A DNA stretch of 32,799 bases from an uncultured Coriobacteriaceae bacterium (lineage in GTDB: Bacteria; Actinomycetota; Coriobacteriia; Coriobacteriales; Atopobiaceae), in contig UQWE01000004.1 in assembly GCA_900544655.1 (NCBI GenBank), forward strand, positions 1 through 32,799, read 5' to 3'. The notes below the pieces were generated by a model. That model was not told the DNA's origin. It saw only the letters and a list, made by a program, of their open reading frames with translations, and searched no databases. Positions 6,808 through 14,647 of this stretch are shown in pieces; the stretch's first letter is position 1, and each line of letters opens with the position of its first letter. The position numbers and the translations under genes are program-made.

Positions 6808-7597
6808 CGAGACCACCGAGCGCAAGCTCACTCGCAACGATCTTTACAAGCTCGGCATCCGCTCCATCGCGATGCAGTCTGGCTTCAGCTTCGAGCGCAT
6901 GCAGGCCCCTGGCTTCACCATGTCGATGTTGCCCACCTTCGAGAAGCTCTATGGCGACTCCAAGGAGGATATGTCTGAGTTCATGACCTACAACATGGAG
7001 TTCATGAACACCGAGATGCACATGGGCACCTTCCTCATGGGCCTCATCCTCTCCATGGAGGAGAAGCACGAGGACCGCAAGCTCATCGCCGGCATCCGTA
7101 ACGGCCTGTTCGGACCGCTCGCCGGCCTGGGCGACGCCATCTTCTGGTTCACCCTCCTGCCGATCTCTGCCGCCATCTGCTGCTCCCTCGCGCAGAACGG
7201 CTCCCCGCTCGGCCCGATCCTCTACATGCTCATCTGGGGCTTCTCGGCCATTTCCCGCATCTGGTTCGCTGAGCTCGGCTACAACCTCGGCTCGAAGTTC
7301 ATCGACAAGATCAGCGAGAACACCAAGTACGTCACCGAGGCTGCTGGCATTCTCGGCACGATGGTCGTGGGCGGCCTTATCCCGTCCTATGTCTCCCTCG
7401 CCTTCAGCGATGAGCTCGTCTTCGGCATCGGTGCCACCACGGTGCAGAGCGTCTTCGATGGCGTGCTGCCCAACATGCTCCCGCTCGCCCTGGTCTTCTT
7501 CATCTACTGGCTCTTCAAGAAGAAGGTCAACGTCATCGCGATCATTCTCGGAATCATCGCGTTCGGCATCCTTATGTCGTTCCTGGGCTGGATGTAG
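6794..7597 (+). CDS. PTS mannose-family EIID component
   Basis: A 267-residue membrane subunit pairing with IIC in sugar translocation. The N-terminal soluble part carries Q-S-G-F-S-F-E-R-M-Q, the counterpart of the family's Q-x-G-F-N-x-E-R-M signature, followed by a G-P-L-A-G-L-G-D-A block, and the C-terminal third is hydrophobic. The start ATG 6794 lies inside the final codons of IIC, overlapping by 14 bases; no separate ribosome site is obvious, consistent with coupled translation. A very stable hairpin follows the stop. Confidence 0.93.
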   Translation: MTTSNETTERKLTRNDLYKLGIRSIAMQSGFSFERMQAPGFTMSMLPTFEKLYGDSKEDMSEFMTYNMEFMNTEMHMGTFLMGLILSMEEKHEDRKLIAGIRNGLFGPLAGLGDAIFWFTLLPISAAICCSLAQNGSPLGPILYMLIWGFSAISRIWFAELGYNLGSKFIDKISENTKYVTEAAGILGTMVVGGLIPSYVSLAFSDELVFGIGATTVQSVFDGVLPNMLPLALVFFIYWLFKKKVNVIAIILGIIAFGILMSFLGWM

Positions 7598-7622
7598 TCC
7601 GGCCTAGTAACGCCCTGGTTAG

Positions 7623-7646
7623 GGGAGGGGCCTTCGGGTCCCTCCC
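7623..7646 (+). terminator. UUCG-capped hairpin after IID (attenuator or mRNA stabiliser)
   Basis: A ten-pair stem (7623-7632 with 7637-7646, one G-U pair) is closed by a UUCG tetraloop. No T-run follows, so partial termination or protection of the upstream PTS mRNA is more likely than full termination. Confidence 0.6.
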
Positions 7647-7723
7647 TGCGGGGTCCTTCCTGCGACGTCCCGTTATGGGCGAGCCGTCGCAGGGCGGACC
7701 GATGGGGCATCGGTCTTGCTTGT

Positions 7724-7747
7724 GCGGGCGCATCCGGAGGCGCCCGC
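7724..7747 (+). other. Second hairpin in the IID-SIS intergenic region
   Basis: GCGGGCGC (7724-7731) pairs perfectly with GCGCCCGC (7740-7747) around an 8-base loop, about 45 bases before the SIS gene start. It is followed by a run of seven C bases. The role is unknown; a second processing or attenuation element is plausible. Confidence 0.55.
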
Positions 7748-7793
7748 GTGCCCCCCCTGCAAATACGTCAATCACCTTGGAGGTTAAAGGTCC

Positions 7794-8801
7794 ATGGCAG
7801 AAATGGTCACATTCAACGAGGAGACGATCCTTGCCCAGGGCAAGGCAATCTATAGCCGCCGCGCCGAGATCGAGGCGATGGCGGATGCCGTCACCGAGAA
7901 GGGCTTCTCCGGGATTCTCATTTCCTCCTCCGGCGGTTCCCAGGCCATGCTCGCTCCGTTCTCCGCGATGATCGACGAGTTGAGCGACATCCCCTGGCGC
8001 TCCGTTCTCTCCGCCGAGCTCGTGCTCACCGGATGCAACATGGTGGACGAGAAGACCCTCGTTCTCATGACCAGCAAGTCCGGTGACACCACCGAGACCC
8101 TCGCTGCCGCCCGCTGGCTCAAGGAGCGCGGCTGCACGATCTTCTCCGTCATCGGCAAGGCGGACTCCCCGCTCGAGGAGGTCTCTGACTTCAGCTTCGT
8201 CTACGGCGACGGTCGCCCGCAGGAGCTCATCGTCTACCTGTTCCTGGGCCGTTTGCTTCACAACGCCGGCTGCTTCGATGCCTATCCCACCTTTGCCGAC
8301 GAGCTCGCCAACCTCGTTTCGGGTCTCGTCTCCGTGCGCAAGCAGTTCGATGCCCGAGCTCGCGCCTACTGCGAGCGCTATCACGACGCGCCTTATCACA
8401 TCTGGGTCTCTTCCGGCGACATCTGGCCCACCTGCTACGCCTATGCCATGTGCGTGCTCGAGGAAAGCCAGTGGATTCGCACCAAGAGCGTCTCGAGCCC
8501 CGAGTTCTTCCATGGCACGCTCGAACTCCTCGAGAAGGACGTGCCGCTCACGCTGCTCGTGGGCGAAGGTTCCACGCGCGCCCTGGATCTTCGCGTGAAG
8601 GATTTCGCCGAGAAGGTCACCGATGAGCTCACCGTCATCGACGCCGCCGAGTTTGACATGCCCGGCATTTCCGCAGAGACCCGCCACTGGCTTGGCCCCG
8701 TCGTGATGAACGCCGCCCTCCAGCGCATCTCCAAGAACATGGAGGACATTACCGGCCACTCGCTCGACATCCGTCGCTACTACCGCAAGCTGGAGTACTA
8801 A
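7794..8801 (+). CDS. SIS-domain sugar isomerase/deglycase (FrlB/GfrF-like)
   Basis: A 335-residue cytoplasmic protein with two SIS (sugar isomerase) domains. The first contains S-S-S-G-G-S and S-G-D-T-T-E-T, phosphosugar-binding loops; the second carries S-P-E-F-F-H-G near 236-242, the equivalent of the E-x-x-H-G-P catalytic region of FrlB and GlmS isomerase domains. FrlB-type enzymes split fructoselysine 6-phosphate into glucose 6-phosphate and lysine; the Salmonella GfrE and GfrF pair does this for glucoselysine and fructoselysine. This family and the neighbouring PTS support such a role, but the substrate is inferred. GGAGG lies about ten bases before ATG 7794. Its stop overlaps the next start by one base. 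Confidence 0.82.
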   Translation: MAEMVTFNEETILAQGKAIYSRRAEIEAMADAVTEKGFSGILISSSGGSQAMLAPFSAMIDELSDIPWRSVLSAELVLTGCNMVDEKTLVLMTSKSGDTTETLAAARWLKERGCTIFSVIGKADSPLEEVSDFSFVYGDGRPQELIVYLFLGRLLHNAGCFDAYPTFADELANLVSGLVSVRKQFDARARAYCERYHDAPYHIWVSSGDIWPTCYAYAMCVLEESQWIRTKSVSSPEFFHGTLELLEKDVPLTLLVGEGSTRALDLRVKDFAEKVTDELTVIDAAEFDMPGISAETRHWLGPVVMNAALQRISKNMEDITGHSLDIRRYYRKLEY

Positions 8802-10306
8802 TGAAGGTCCTCGGCCTGGGAGACAACGTCTTTGACTCCTACGACAACCTCGGCATCGCCTATCCCGGTGGCAACGCCGTGAACGTTGCCGTGAGTGCGT
8901 CGCGCCTCGGACACGAGGCGAGCTACCTTGGCCGTGTGGCGGATGACCTCTGGGGAGAGCGCCTGCTTGGCGCGCTCAGGGCAGAGCGCGTTGACGCGAG
9001 CGCCTGCGAGGTCGTCCCCGGCGGTACGACCAAGGTCTGCTATCAGGACCGCATTGATGGCGAGCGTCACTTCAAAGGCGTCGAGCTGGGGGAGGCCTGG
9101 CCGGGAGCTCCCGTGCCGAGCGGCCCTGCCGTCGAGTACGCCTGCGGATTCGACGCTATCCTCACGAGCTGCAACGCGAAGGTCGACGATTGGCTGCCCC
9201 TGCTCGACGGGCGTCGGGGTGTCCTTTCCTATGACTTTGGCGAGAAGGAGAAGTACCGCACGCCCGAGAACCTCGCCAAGATAGCTCCCCATATCGATCT
9301 GGCGCAGTTCTCGATGAGTGGCGTCGACCAGGCGGTCATTGACGAGTTCCTTGCCGGCTGGCGGTTCGATTGCCCTGTGCTCGTTACGAGGGGTAACCTG
9401 CCGCCGCTTCTCTCTTGGGACGGAGGGTGGGTCCATGGGGTCGCTGCTGCGGGCGAAGCCGTGGATACGATGGGCGCGGGCGACTCGTTCGTGACGGCGC
9501 TCGTGACCTCCCTCGTCGAGAGGGGCTGGCGTCGAGGCGCGGCCCTGCCTGAGACGAGCCGGCTTGAGGACGCGCTTGCTGCCGCCGCCGCGCACGCTGC
9601 GAGGATGTGCCAGGTCGAAGGCGCCTTTGGCCATGCCGCGCGCGATGGCGAGGTTCGTGCCGTCGTCTTTGACATGGATGGCGTGATCATCGAGTCCGAG
9701 CCACTTTATCTCGCGATCATCGATGACTTCCTTACGAGCCGTGGTGCTACCAAGCTCACCGAGGAAGACCGCAACGCGATGTACGGCTGCACGACCCAGA
9801 TTCAGAACATGACCATCGCCAAGCACCTCGACGAGACCGCGGATGAGATTGCGCCTGCCGTCACGGCGTATTTCGAAGCACATCGCATCGACTATCGAGA
9901 GGCTCTCATTCCCGGTATTCGCGAGCTTCTCGCGTGGCTGCATGAGGAGGGTGTCGCCGTTGGCCTTGCCTCCTCAAGCTCCATGCCGGAGATTCGTCAG
10001 ATGCTTGACGAGTGCGAGCTCGGGTATGCATTTGACTCCGTTGTCACGGGCGATGACTTCGAGGAGTCCAAGCCCAACCCGGAGATTTACCTCCACGCGT
10101 TTGGCGAGCTTGGTTGCAGTCCGAGCGAGGCGGTTGTCGTGGAGGATTCCGAATATGGCATCACCGCCGGCAGGCGAGCGGGCGCCGAGGTGGTTGCCCT
10201 TTGCAAGACGCATGGCAACATCAGCGACCGCGATGCTACGCTGGCATTCGATACGCACCAGGAAATTCTCGAGTATCTCAAGAGAAGGATTGGAGAGTCC
10301 AAATGA
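8801..10306 (+). CDS. PfkB-family sugar kinase fused to a HAD-family phosphatase
   Basis: A 501-residue two-domain enzyme. Residues 1-285 form a PfkB (ribokinase) domain: G-D-N-V-F-D at the start, Y-P-G-G-N-A-V-N-V-A for substrate binding and D-T-M-G-A-G-D-S-F at 222-230 with catalytic Asp228. The closest recognisable relatives are FrlD-type fructoselysine 6-kinases. Residues 286-501 are a HAD hydrolase of the beta-phosphoglucomutase/phosphatase type, with D-M-D-G at 291-294, A-S-S-S-S, K-P-N-P-E-I-Y and V-V-E-D-S-E-Y-G-I, so all four motifs are present. Both halves look active. It starts in a TAATG overlap with the SIS gene and ends in an ATGA overlap with EIIA. A kinase is not expected to be needed if the PTS already phosphorylates the substrate, so the fusion is unexplained. 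Confidence 0.88.
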   Translation: MKVLGLGDNVFDSYDNLGIAYPGGNAVNVAVSASRLGHEASYLGRVADDLWGERLLGALRAERVDASACEVVPGGTTKVCYQDRIDGERHFKGVELGEAWPGAPVPSGPAVEYACGFDAILTSCNAKVDDWLPLLDGRRGVLSYDFGEKEKYRTPENLAKIAPHIDLAQFSMSGVDQAVIDEFLAGWRFDCPVLVTRGNLPPLLSWDGGWVHGVAAAGEAVDTMGAGDSFVTALVTSLVERGWRRGAALPETSRLEDALAAAAAHAARMCQVEGAFGHAARDGEVRAVVFDMDGVIIESEPLYLAIIDDFLTSRGATKLTEEDRNAMYGCTTQIQNMTIAKHLDETADEIAPAVTAYFEAHRIDYREALIPGIRELLAWLHEEGVAVGLASSSSMPEIRQMLDECELGYAFDSVVTGDDFEESKPNPEIYLHAFGELGCSPSEAVVVEDSEYGITAGRRAGAEVVALCKTHGNISDRDATLAFDTHQEILEYLKRRIGESK

Positions 10307-10737
10307 TCGGTTTGATCGTCACGGGCCACGGCCATTTCGCGACCGGCCTCAAGAGCGCGCTTGCCCTTCTCGGCGGCGAGCCGAGCGACTTCGTCGCCGT
10401 CGATTTCCCCGACGGCGACACCACCGAGGACCTCACCGCGAAGCTGACGGCGGCGCTCGATGAGCTTGCCGGCTGCGAAGGCGTTCTTGTCTGCTGTGAC
10501 CTTCTCGGCGGGTCGCCCTTCAAGGCCGCCGTGGTGCTTGCACAGGGTCGCGACGACCTTCGCGTCATCGCTGGTACCAACCTGCCGCTTCTTGTCGAGA
10601 CACATCTCACGCGCGCCGGCTTTGACTCCGTCGACGCCCTTGCGGACGCTGCGATTGCCTCCGGCCACGCCTCGCTCGTGAAGTTCGAGATGCCTGCGGG
10701 CGCCAATGACGATGACGACGAGGATGACGACATCTAA
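10303..10737 (+). CDS. PTS mannose-family EIIA component with acidic tail
   Basis: A 144-residue cytoplasmic phosphocarrier receiving phosphate from HPr. The N-terminal V-T-G-H-G-H-F block contains His9, aligned with the phosphorylated His10 of E. coli ManX. C-C-D-L-L-G-G-S-P is the family's second signature. The start ATG 10303 overlaps the kinase-HAD stop (ATGA) and is preceded by GGAGAG; an upstream in-frame extension belongs to shadow sequence. The C-terminus ends N-D-D-D-D-E-D-D-D-I, closely echoing the tail of the EIIC subunit of the same operon. Confidence 0.92.
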   Translation: MIGLIVTGHGHFATGLKSALALLGGEPSDFVAVDFPDGDTTEDLTAKLTAALDELAGCEGVLVCCDLLGGSPFKAAVVLAQGRDDLRVIAGTNLPLLVETHLTRAGFDSVDALADAAIASGHASLVKFEMPAGANDDDDEDDDI

Positions 10738-10789
10738 GTAGCGCTTTGTCCTTCAGACCAAACGATGACTCCAAGGGAAGGGAACGCAC

Positions 10790-11905
10790 ATGTCCGAAGA
10801 GAACCGTCCTACCATGCTCACCTACATCGAGGAGACTCCGGCTCAGATCGCCGCTAACATCGAGAACCGCCAGGCGCTCGTCGGCGGCCTCGTCGATGCC
10901 TATGTCGATGGCGGCTACCACAACATCTGGATCGTTGCGTGCGGCTCCAGCTCCAACGCCTCTCAGTGCGCCAAGCCGTTCATGATGAAGTATCTCGACG
11001 TTGACGTGCAGGTTGTGCCGCCCAACACGTTCATCGCCTACAAGGATCGCCTCGCGGAGGACGATTTCGTCTTCGTGGTTTCCCAGAGCGGTTGCTCCAC
11101 CAACTCTATCGAGGCGCTCGACAAGCTTCGCGCGATGGGCCGCAAGGCCGTTGGCCTTACCGGCAACCTCGAGTCCGACTTCAAGGACCACGCCGATGTC
11201 CTCGTTGACTACGGTGTGGGCGAGGAGTACGTAGGATACGTTACGAAGGGCGTGACCACGCTCGCCGAGTTCCTCATGCTGTTCGCCATCGAGGCCGGTG
11301 CCAAGCGCGGCGTCGTCTCCGCTGAGGCCCACGATGCCGTTATCGCCGAGATGGAGAAGTGCCCCGAACGCCACGTCGCCTTTCAGAAGCAGGCCCACGA
11401 GTTCTATGACCGCAACAAGGCTGCGCTCACTTCGATGACGGTCGCCTACTCCTGCGGCTTCGCCCAGGGCTATGGCATCGCCTGCGAGGGTGCTCTCAAG
11501 ATTGGCGAGACCATCCAGATTCCGAGCTTCGCCTATGAGGCGGAGGAGTTCAACCATGGTCCCAACCTGCAGCTTACGCCCAACTACACGCTGTTCTTCA
11601 TCGATGACCTCGGCAAGACGTCTGATCGCCTCGTCCAGCTCGCCCGTGCCTCTCGCAGCGTGAGCGACCGTGTCTTCGTGGTTACGAACAACCCCGAGGT
11701 CGACGACGCACATGCGCTGCGCCTGCCCGAGGATATCGAGGAGCCGCTGCTCATGCCGCTCTACGTACTGCCGCTGTTCCAGATCCTGGCGTATCGCGCG
11801 ACGACCGACCTTCACAAGTGGGAGAAGCACCCCATGTTCGACAACTTTAGGAAGATCTGCGAGTCCAAGACAGCTTCCATCTCGAGGATCATGCCTTTCG
11901 AATAG
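10790..11905 (+). CDS. Second SIS-domain sugar isomerase/deglycase (FrlB/GfrE-like)
   Basis: A 371-residue protein related to the isomerase half of glucosamine-fructose-6-phosphate aminotransferase. Two SIS domains are visible: the first with C-G-S-S-S-N-A and S-Q-S-G-C-S-T-N, the second with E-G-A-L-K-I-G-E and E-E-F-N-H-G-P near 251-258, the E-x-x-H-G-P catalytic segment. It is a different subfamily from the SIS protein at 7794, so the operon carries two non-identical deglycase-type enzymes, as in the Salmonella gfr operon. It probably releases a phosphosugar and an amine from a PTS-imported conjugate; the exact substrate is unknown. GGGAAGGGAA lies before ATG 10790, and 52 bases separate it from EIIA. 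Confidence 0.85.
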   Translation: MSEENRPTMLTYIEETPAQIAANIENRQALVGGLVDAYVDGGYHNIWIVACGSSSNASQCAKPFMMKYLDVDVQVVPPNTFIAYKDRLAEDDFVFVVSQSGCSTNSIEALDKLRAMGRKAVGLTGNLESDFKDHADVLVDYGVGEEYVGYVTKGVTTLAEFLMLFAIEAGAKRGVVSAEAHDAVIAEMEKCPERHVAFQKQAHEFYDRNKAALTSMTVAYSCGFAQGYGIACEGALKIGETIQIPSFAYEAEEFNHGPNLQLTPNYTLFFIDDLGKTSDRLVQLARASRSVSDRVFVVTNNPEVDDAHALRLPEDIEEPLLMPLYVLPLFQILAYRATTDLHKWEKHPMFDNFRKICESKTASISRIMPFE

Positions 11906-12041
11906 GTTTTGCTAGAGTGTCTTCTGCTTCGCGTCCGAGCGCCACTGCCCGGCGTGGTAGGGCGGCGAGTTTGGCAATGTTGATTTGAGCTGGTGGGGCG
12001 TCGGCGTGTCCGGCGCCCCGTCTGTATCCGGGAGAAGGCCT

Positions 12042-12638
12042 ATGTATAGGTTTGCGCAGCGTAGGGTGGGGATTGTGGCGGCTGTGATTATCGCGGCCCT
12101 TGCCATCGTGATCTTTGCGGTGTTTCCTGGCATCTATGCGGACCCGAAGGGCGGTCCCGTCTCCGCGCTGCTGATGGTCGTTGCCGCGACTGCCGTCGCC
12201 TATCTGGTGCTGCGTTTCGCTGCCGTGCGCGCGGAGGCTGTGCTCGTGGCACTTCGCGTGCGCCGTGGCAAAATCGCCCTCGCGCGCATTGACAAGATCG
12301 AGGAGCTGGGCGAAGCGCGCGACATCTGCCTGACGCCGCATCGTCTTTGCGCGTTCGAGACTGAGGTGTTCGTGCCGGGCGGCGAGAGCTTCTCGTGCCG
12401 CATCGTGGAGGACATCGACAAGAGGTTCGAGGTCAAGACACCTGCCTGGGTGTATGTCACCTACGAGGGCGAAGCCGTGCGGGATCGTGTTGGAATCGTT
12501 CCCACCTCCGTGCTGTTCGCCACGCCGAGCCTCGAGCCCGTGGTGCGCGAGCTCGAGAAGCGCTGCCACCCTGCCTACGTCGAGGTCTCCCGCGGCCTTC
12601 ATGGCCTCGCGATGGCTCCGTTCAAGCGCAAGAGCTAA
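12042..12638 (+). CDS. Small membrane protein of unknown function
   Basis: A 198-residue protein I do not recognise. Two hydrophobic segments (about residues 10-30 and 42-60) are followed by a basic linker and a soluble domain of about 130 residues with many charged residues and two Cys. GGGAGAAGG ends three bases before ATG 12042, which is preferred over an in-frame TTG 19 codons earlier. It lies 136 bases after the second SIS gene on the same strand and might be the last gene of that operon, but its product gives no hint of sugar metabolism. It converges with the DeoR gene at 12682, 43 bases away. Confidence 0.7.
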   Translation: MYRFAQRRVGIVAAVIIAALAIVIFAVFPGIYADPKGGPVSALLMVVAATAVAYLVLRFAAVRAEAVLVALRVRRGKIALARIDKIEELGEARDICLTPHRLCAFETEVFVPGGESFSCRIVEDIDKRFEVKTPAWVYVTYEGEAVRDRVGIVPTSVLFATPSLEPVVRELEKRCHPAYVEVSRGLHGLAMAPFKRKS

Positions 12639-12681
12639 CGAGCGACGGTGACGGATCCTGCGAGTTGCCGCGCCGCGGGCG

Positions 12682-13437
12682 CTACATCACCGTGAGGCCC
12701 GTGGCGCGGAGGCGCTCGACGGCGTCCGGACGGACCTCGTCGCAGATGGCGAGGTCGAAGTCGTCGAGCGTGGCGTAGCGGTAGGTGCCCGCGTGGCCGA
12801 GCTTGTCCGTGTCGCAGAGCAGCACGTTTACCTCGGCGCGGGCCATTGCGGCCTGCTTGGCGGGAACGTCTTCCATGTCGAGCGTGAGCACGTCGCCAGC
12901 CTCGGTCTCAATGCCCACGGCACCCATGAATGCGGCGTCGAAGCGGTATGGGTCGAGCGCACTCGCGGCGAGGTTGCCGACAAACCCGTTGTACTCCGCG
13001 TCATACGAGCCGCCGGGGCAGAAGGTGCGCACGTTGGCGCCGGAGCTGGCGGCACGCAGCACGTCAACGGAGCTCGAAACGACGGTGAGCGAGAGGTCGC
13101 TCGCGCCCACGAGCTGGGCGAGGAGGATGTTCGATGAGGAGAAGTCGAGGTAGACGGTCTGCCTGGGCTTGAGCGTCGCGAACGCCTTCGCGGCGATGGC
13201 CTGCTTCTCTGGGCGCAGGAGGTCGACACGCTCCGCGATGACACGGTTTACCTCGGGGTCAATTCGCGTGGCTCCGCCGTAGACCTTGCGGCAACGACTC
13301 TCGGCGACAAGCCTGCGAAGGTCCTTGCGGATGCAATCCTCCGTCACGTCGAACTTCTCCGCAAGGGCGGAGACGGTGACGTGACCCTCTCGCTCGATGA
13401 GCTGGGCTATCGCCTCCTGGCGTGCTTCGAGAAACAT
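12682..13437 (-). CDS. DeoR-family transcriptional repressor (first)
   Basis: A 251-residue sugar-responsive repressor. The N-terminal helix-turn-helix covers about residues 5-55 (R-Q-E-A-I-A-Q-L-I, then V-S-A-L-A-E-K-F-D-V-T and I-R-K-D-L-R-R-L). K-V-Y-G-G-A leads into the DeoR C-terminal sensor domain, which is related to phosphosugar isomerases and typically binds a sugar phosphate; D-F-S-S-S-N and the late D-T-D-K-L segment fit this. It is divergent from the transaldolase-type aldolase at 13686, with a shared 248-base intergenic region containing matching inverted repeats, so it probably represses that gene and itself. Confidence 0.9.
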   Translation of the reverse strand: MFLEARQEAIAQLIEREGHVTVSALAEKFDVTEDCIRKDLRRLVAESRCRKVYGGATRIDPEVNRVIAERVDLLRPEKQAIAAKAFATLKPRQTVYLDFSSSNILLAQLVGASDLSLTVVSSSVDVLRAASSGANVRTFCPGGSYDAEYNGFVGNLAASALDPYRFDAAFMGAVGIETEAGDVLTLDMEDVPAKQAAMARAEVNVLLCDTDKLGHAGTYRYATLDDFDLAICDEVRPDAVERLRATGLTVM

Positions 13438-13452
13438 CCGCTCTCCGTCTCA

Positions 13453-13527
13453 CTTTGTCCGAGTTCGTAGTTTGCGCCCGAATCATACCATCCAAATTCT
13501 GTCGAATACGGACAAACTACGACAGAA
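13453..13527. promoter_or_regulatory. Inverted-repeat operator candidates between deoR and fsa
   Basis: TTTGTCCG (13454-13461) is matched inversely by CGGACAAA (13509-13516), and CGTAGTTTG (13466-13474) by CAAACTACG (13513-13521). The two arms lie about 40-50 bases apart in the AT-rich centre of the divergent region, next to the deoR start. They are good candidates for DeoR binding sites. Confidence 0.6.
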
Positions 13528-13685
13528 TAAGATAAAGTGCTTGCAAATCAATACAGCCAGAAGTAATCTGAGCGCAGATGGAAGCACCATGCGAAGCGGC
13601 GTGCGTCGCGCGAGGGGCCACGAGCTGGCTCCGCGCGCGAGGCCGCGCAAGGAGGACCGCCCGCGGTCAGTCGAAGGGATTGCCC

Positions 13686-14354
13686 ATGGAACTCATCATC
13701 GATACCGCCAACCTCGACGAGATCAAGAAACTCGACGCCCTGCTCGACGTCGACGGCGTGACCACCAACCCCACGATCATTACGCGCAGCGGCAAGACCC
13801 CCGAGGTCGTCATCCCCGAGATTATTGAGTATCTCCGTCCGGACCAGAAGCTCTTCATCCAGGTCGTCGCCGAGGACTACGACGGCATCATGGAGGAGGC
13901 CCGCTATATCAACGACCTTCGTCCGGAGAACACCTACGCCAAGATTCCCGTCACGCGCGATGGCCTCAAGGCCGTGAAGGATGCCCACAACGAGGGTCTT
14001 GGCGTTCTCGCCACGGCGATCTTCTCTCCTGAGTCCGCCTTCCTCGCCGCCCTCAACGGCGCCGACTATCTCGCTCCCTACGTGAACCGCATGTCCAACT
14101 ACGGCGATGGCATCCAGCAGGTCGCGGACCTCATTGAGATGCTCGCCGTGCAGGGTCTTGACACGAAGGTCATGGCCGCTTCGCTGCACAACACCAACCA
14201 GGTGCACGAGCTCATCCTCGCGGGCATTCAAGCGATCACCTTCCCGCCGGCGATCCTCAACTCGATGATTGACCAGCCGTGCACCGTGGGTGCCGTGCAC
14301 GACTTCACCGCTTCGTGGGAGAAGAACTACGGCCGCACCACGCTGAGGGCGTAG
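13686..14354 (+). CDS. fsa: Transaldolase-family fructose-6-phosphate aldolase
   Basis: A 222-residue class I aldolase of the small transaldolase/FSA subfamily (E. coli FSA has 220 residues). Such enzymes cleave fructose 6-phosphate to dihydroxyacetone and glyceraldehyde 3-phosphate, or act as transaldolases. The N-terminal I-D-T-A-N-L and G-V-T-T-N-P-T, the catalytic Lys86 in A-K-I-P-V-T, and S-N-Y-G-D-G-I-Q followed by A-A-S-L-H-N are all present. ATG 13686 follows GAAGGGA by about six bases. It is transcribed away from a DeoR repressor and ends before a large bidirectional hairpin, so it appears to be a single-gene transcript. FSA and transaldolase (TalC) activities cannot be told apart here. 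Confidence 0.88.
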   Translation: MELIIDTANLDEIKKLDALLDVDGVTTNPTIITRSGKTPEVVIPEIIEYLRPDQKLFIQVVAEDYDGIMEEARYINDLRPENTYAKIPVTRDGLKAVKDAHNEGLGVLATAIFSPESAFLAALNGADYLAPYVNRMSNYGDGIQQVADLIEMLAVQGLDTKVMAASLHNTNQVHELILAGIQAITFPPAILNSMIDQPCTVGAVHDFTASWEKNYGRTTLRA

Positions 14355-14407
14355 CTCACGGATTCCCAACGGGCCCCAGCTGACGGATTCTCAACGGCGG
14401 CGGGCGG

Positions 14408-14466
14408 CCGTTCGTTCCCTGCTCAGACAGCTTCGCCGGTGGCGAAGAACTCGCAGGGAACGACGG
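14408..14466. terminator. Large two-part hairpin between convergent fsa and deoR genes
   Basis: The outer stem pairs 14408-14422 with 14453-14466 (one bulge) and the inner stem pairs CTTCGCC (14431-14437) perfectly with GGCGAAG (14441-14447). It lies between convergent genes and could end both transcripts. No T-run is seen on either strand. Confidence 0.65.
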
Positions 14467-14647
14467 TCGCTCGTCGCCTTCTGTATCTCTGTTGGTGTTG
14501 CTCCGTTACCATCGCGAGGCAATCCTCCCGTGTGGCCGAGGGTGCTCACAGACGGTTAAATCGGCTCTTTAGCTGCTGGTTGAGATGGGTGCGAAGAGTG
14601 GCTGCTTTTCGCTTCGTCTGAGGCGCGATGCGCCGAGATGCTATTCG

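Noticed and set aside
7572..8759. 395-codon minus-strand frame opposite the first SIS gene
   Set aside because: Low-complexity Gly/Glu/His/Val composition mirrors the codons of the plus-strand gene, and no domain is recognisable.
10607..11830. 407-codon minus-strand frame opposite the second SIS gene
   Set aside because: Antisense shadow; the plus strand has intact SIS motifs and a ribosome site.
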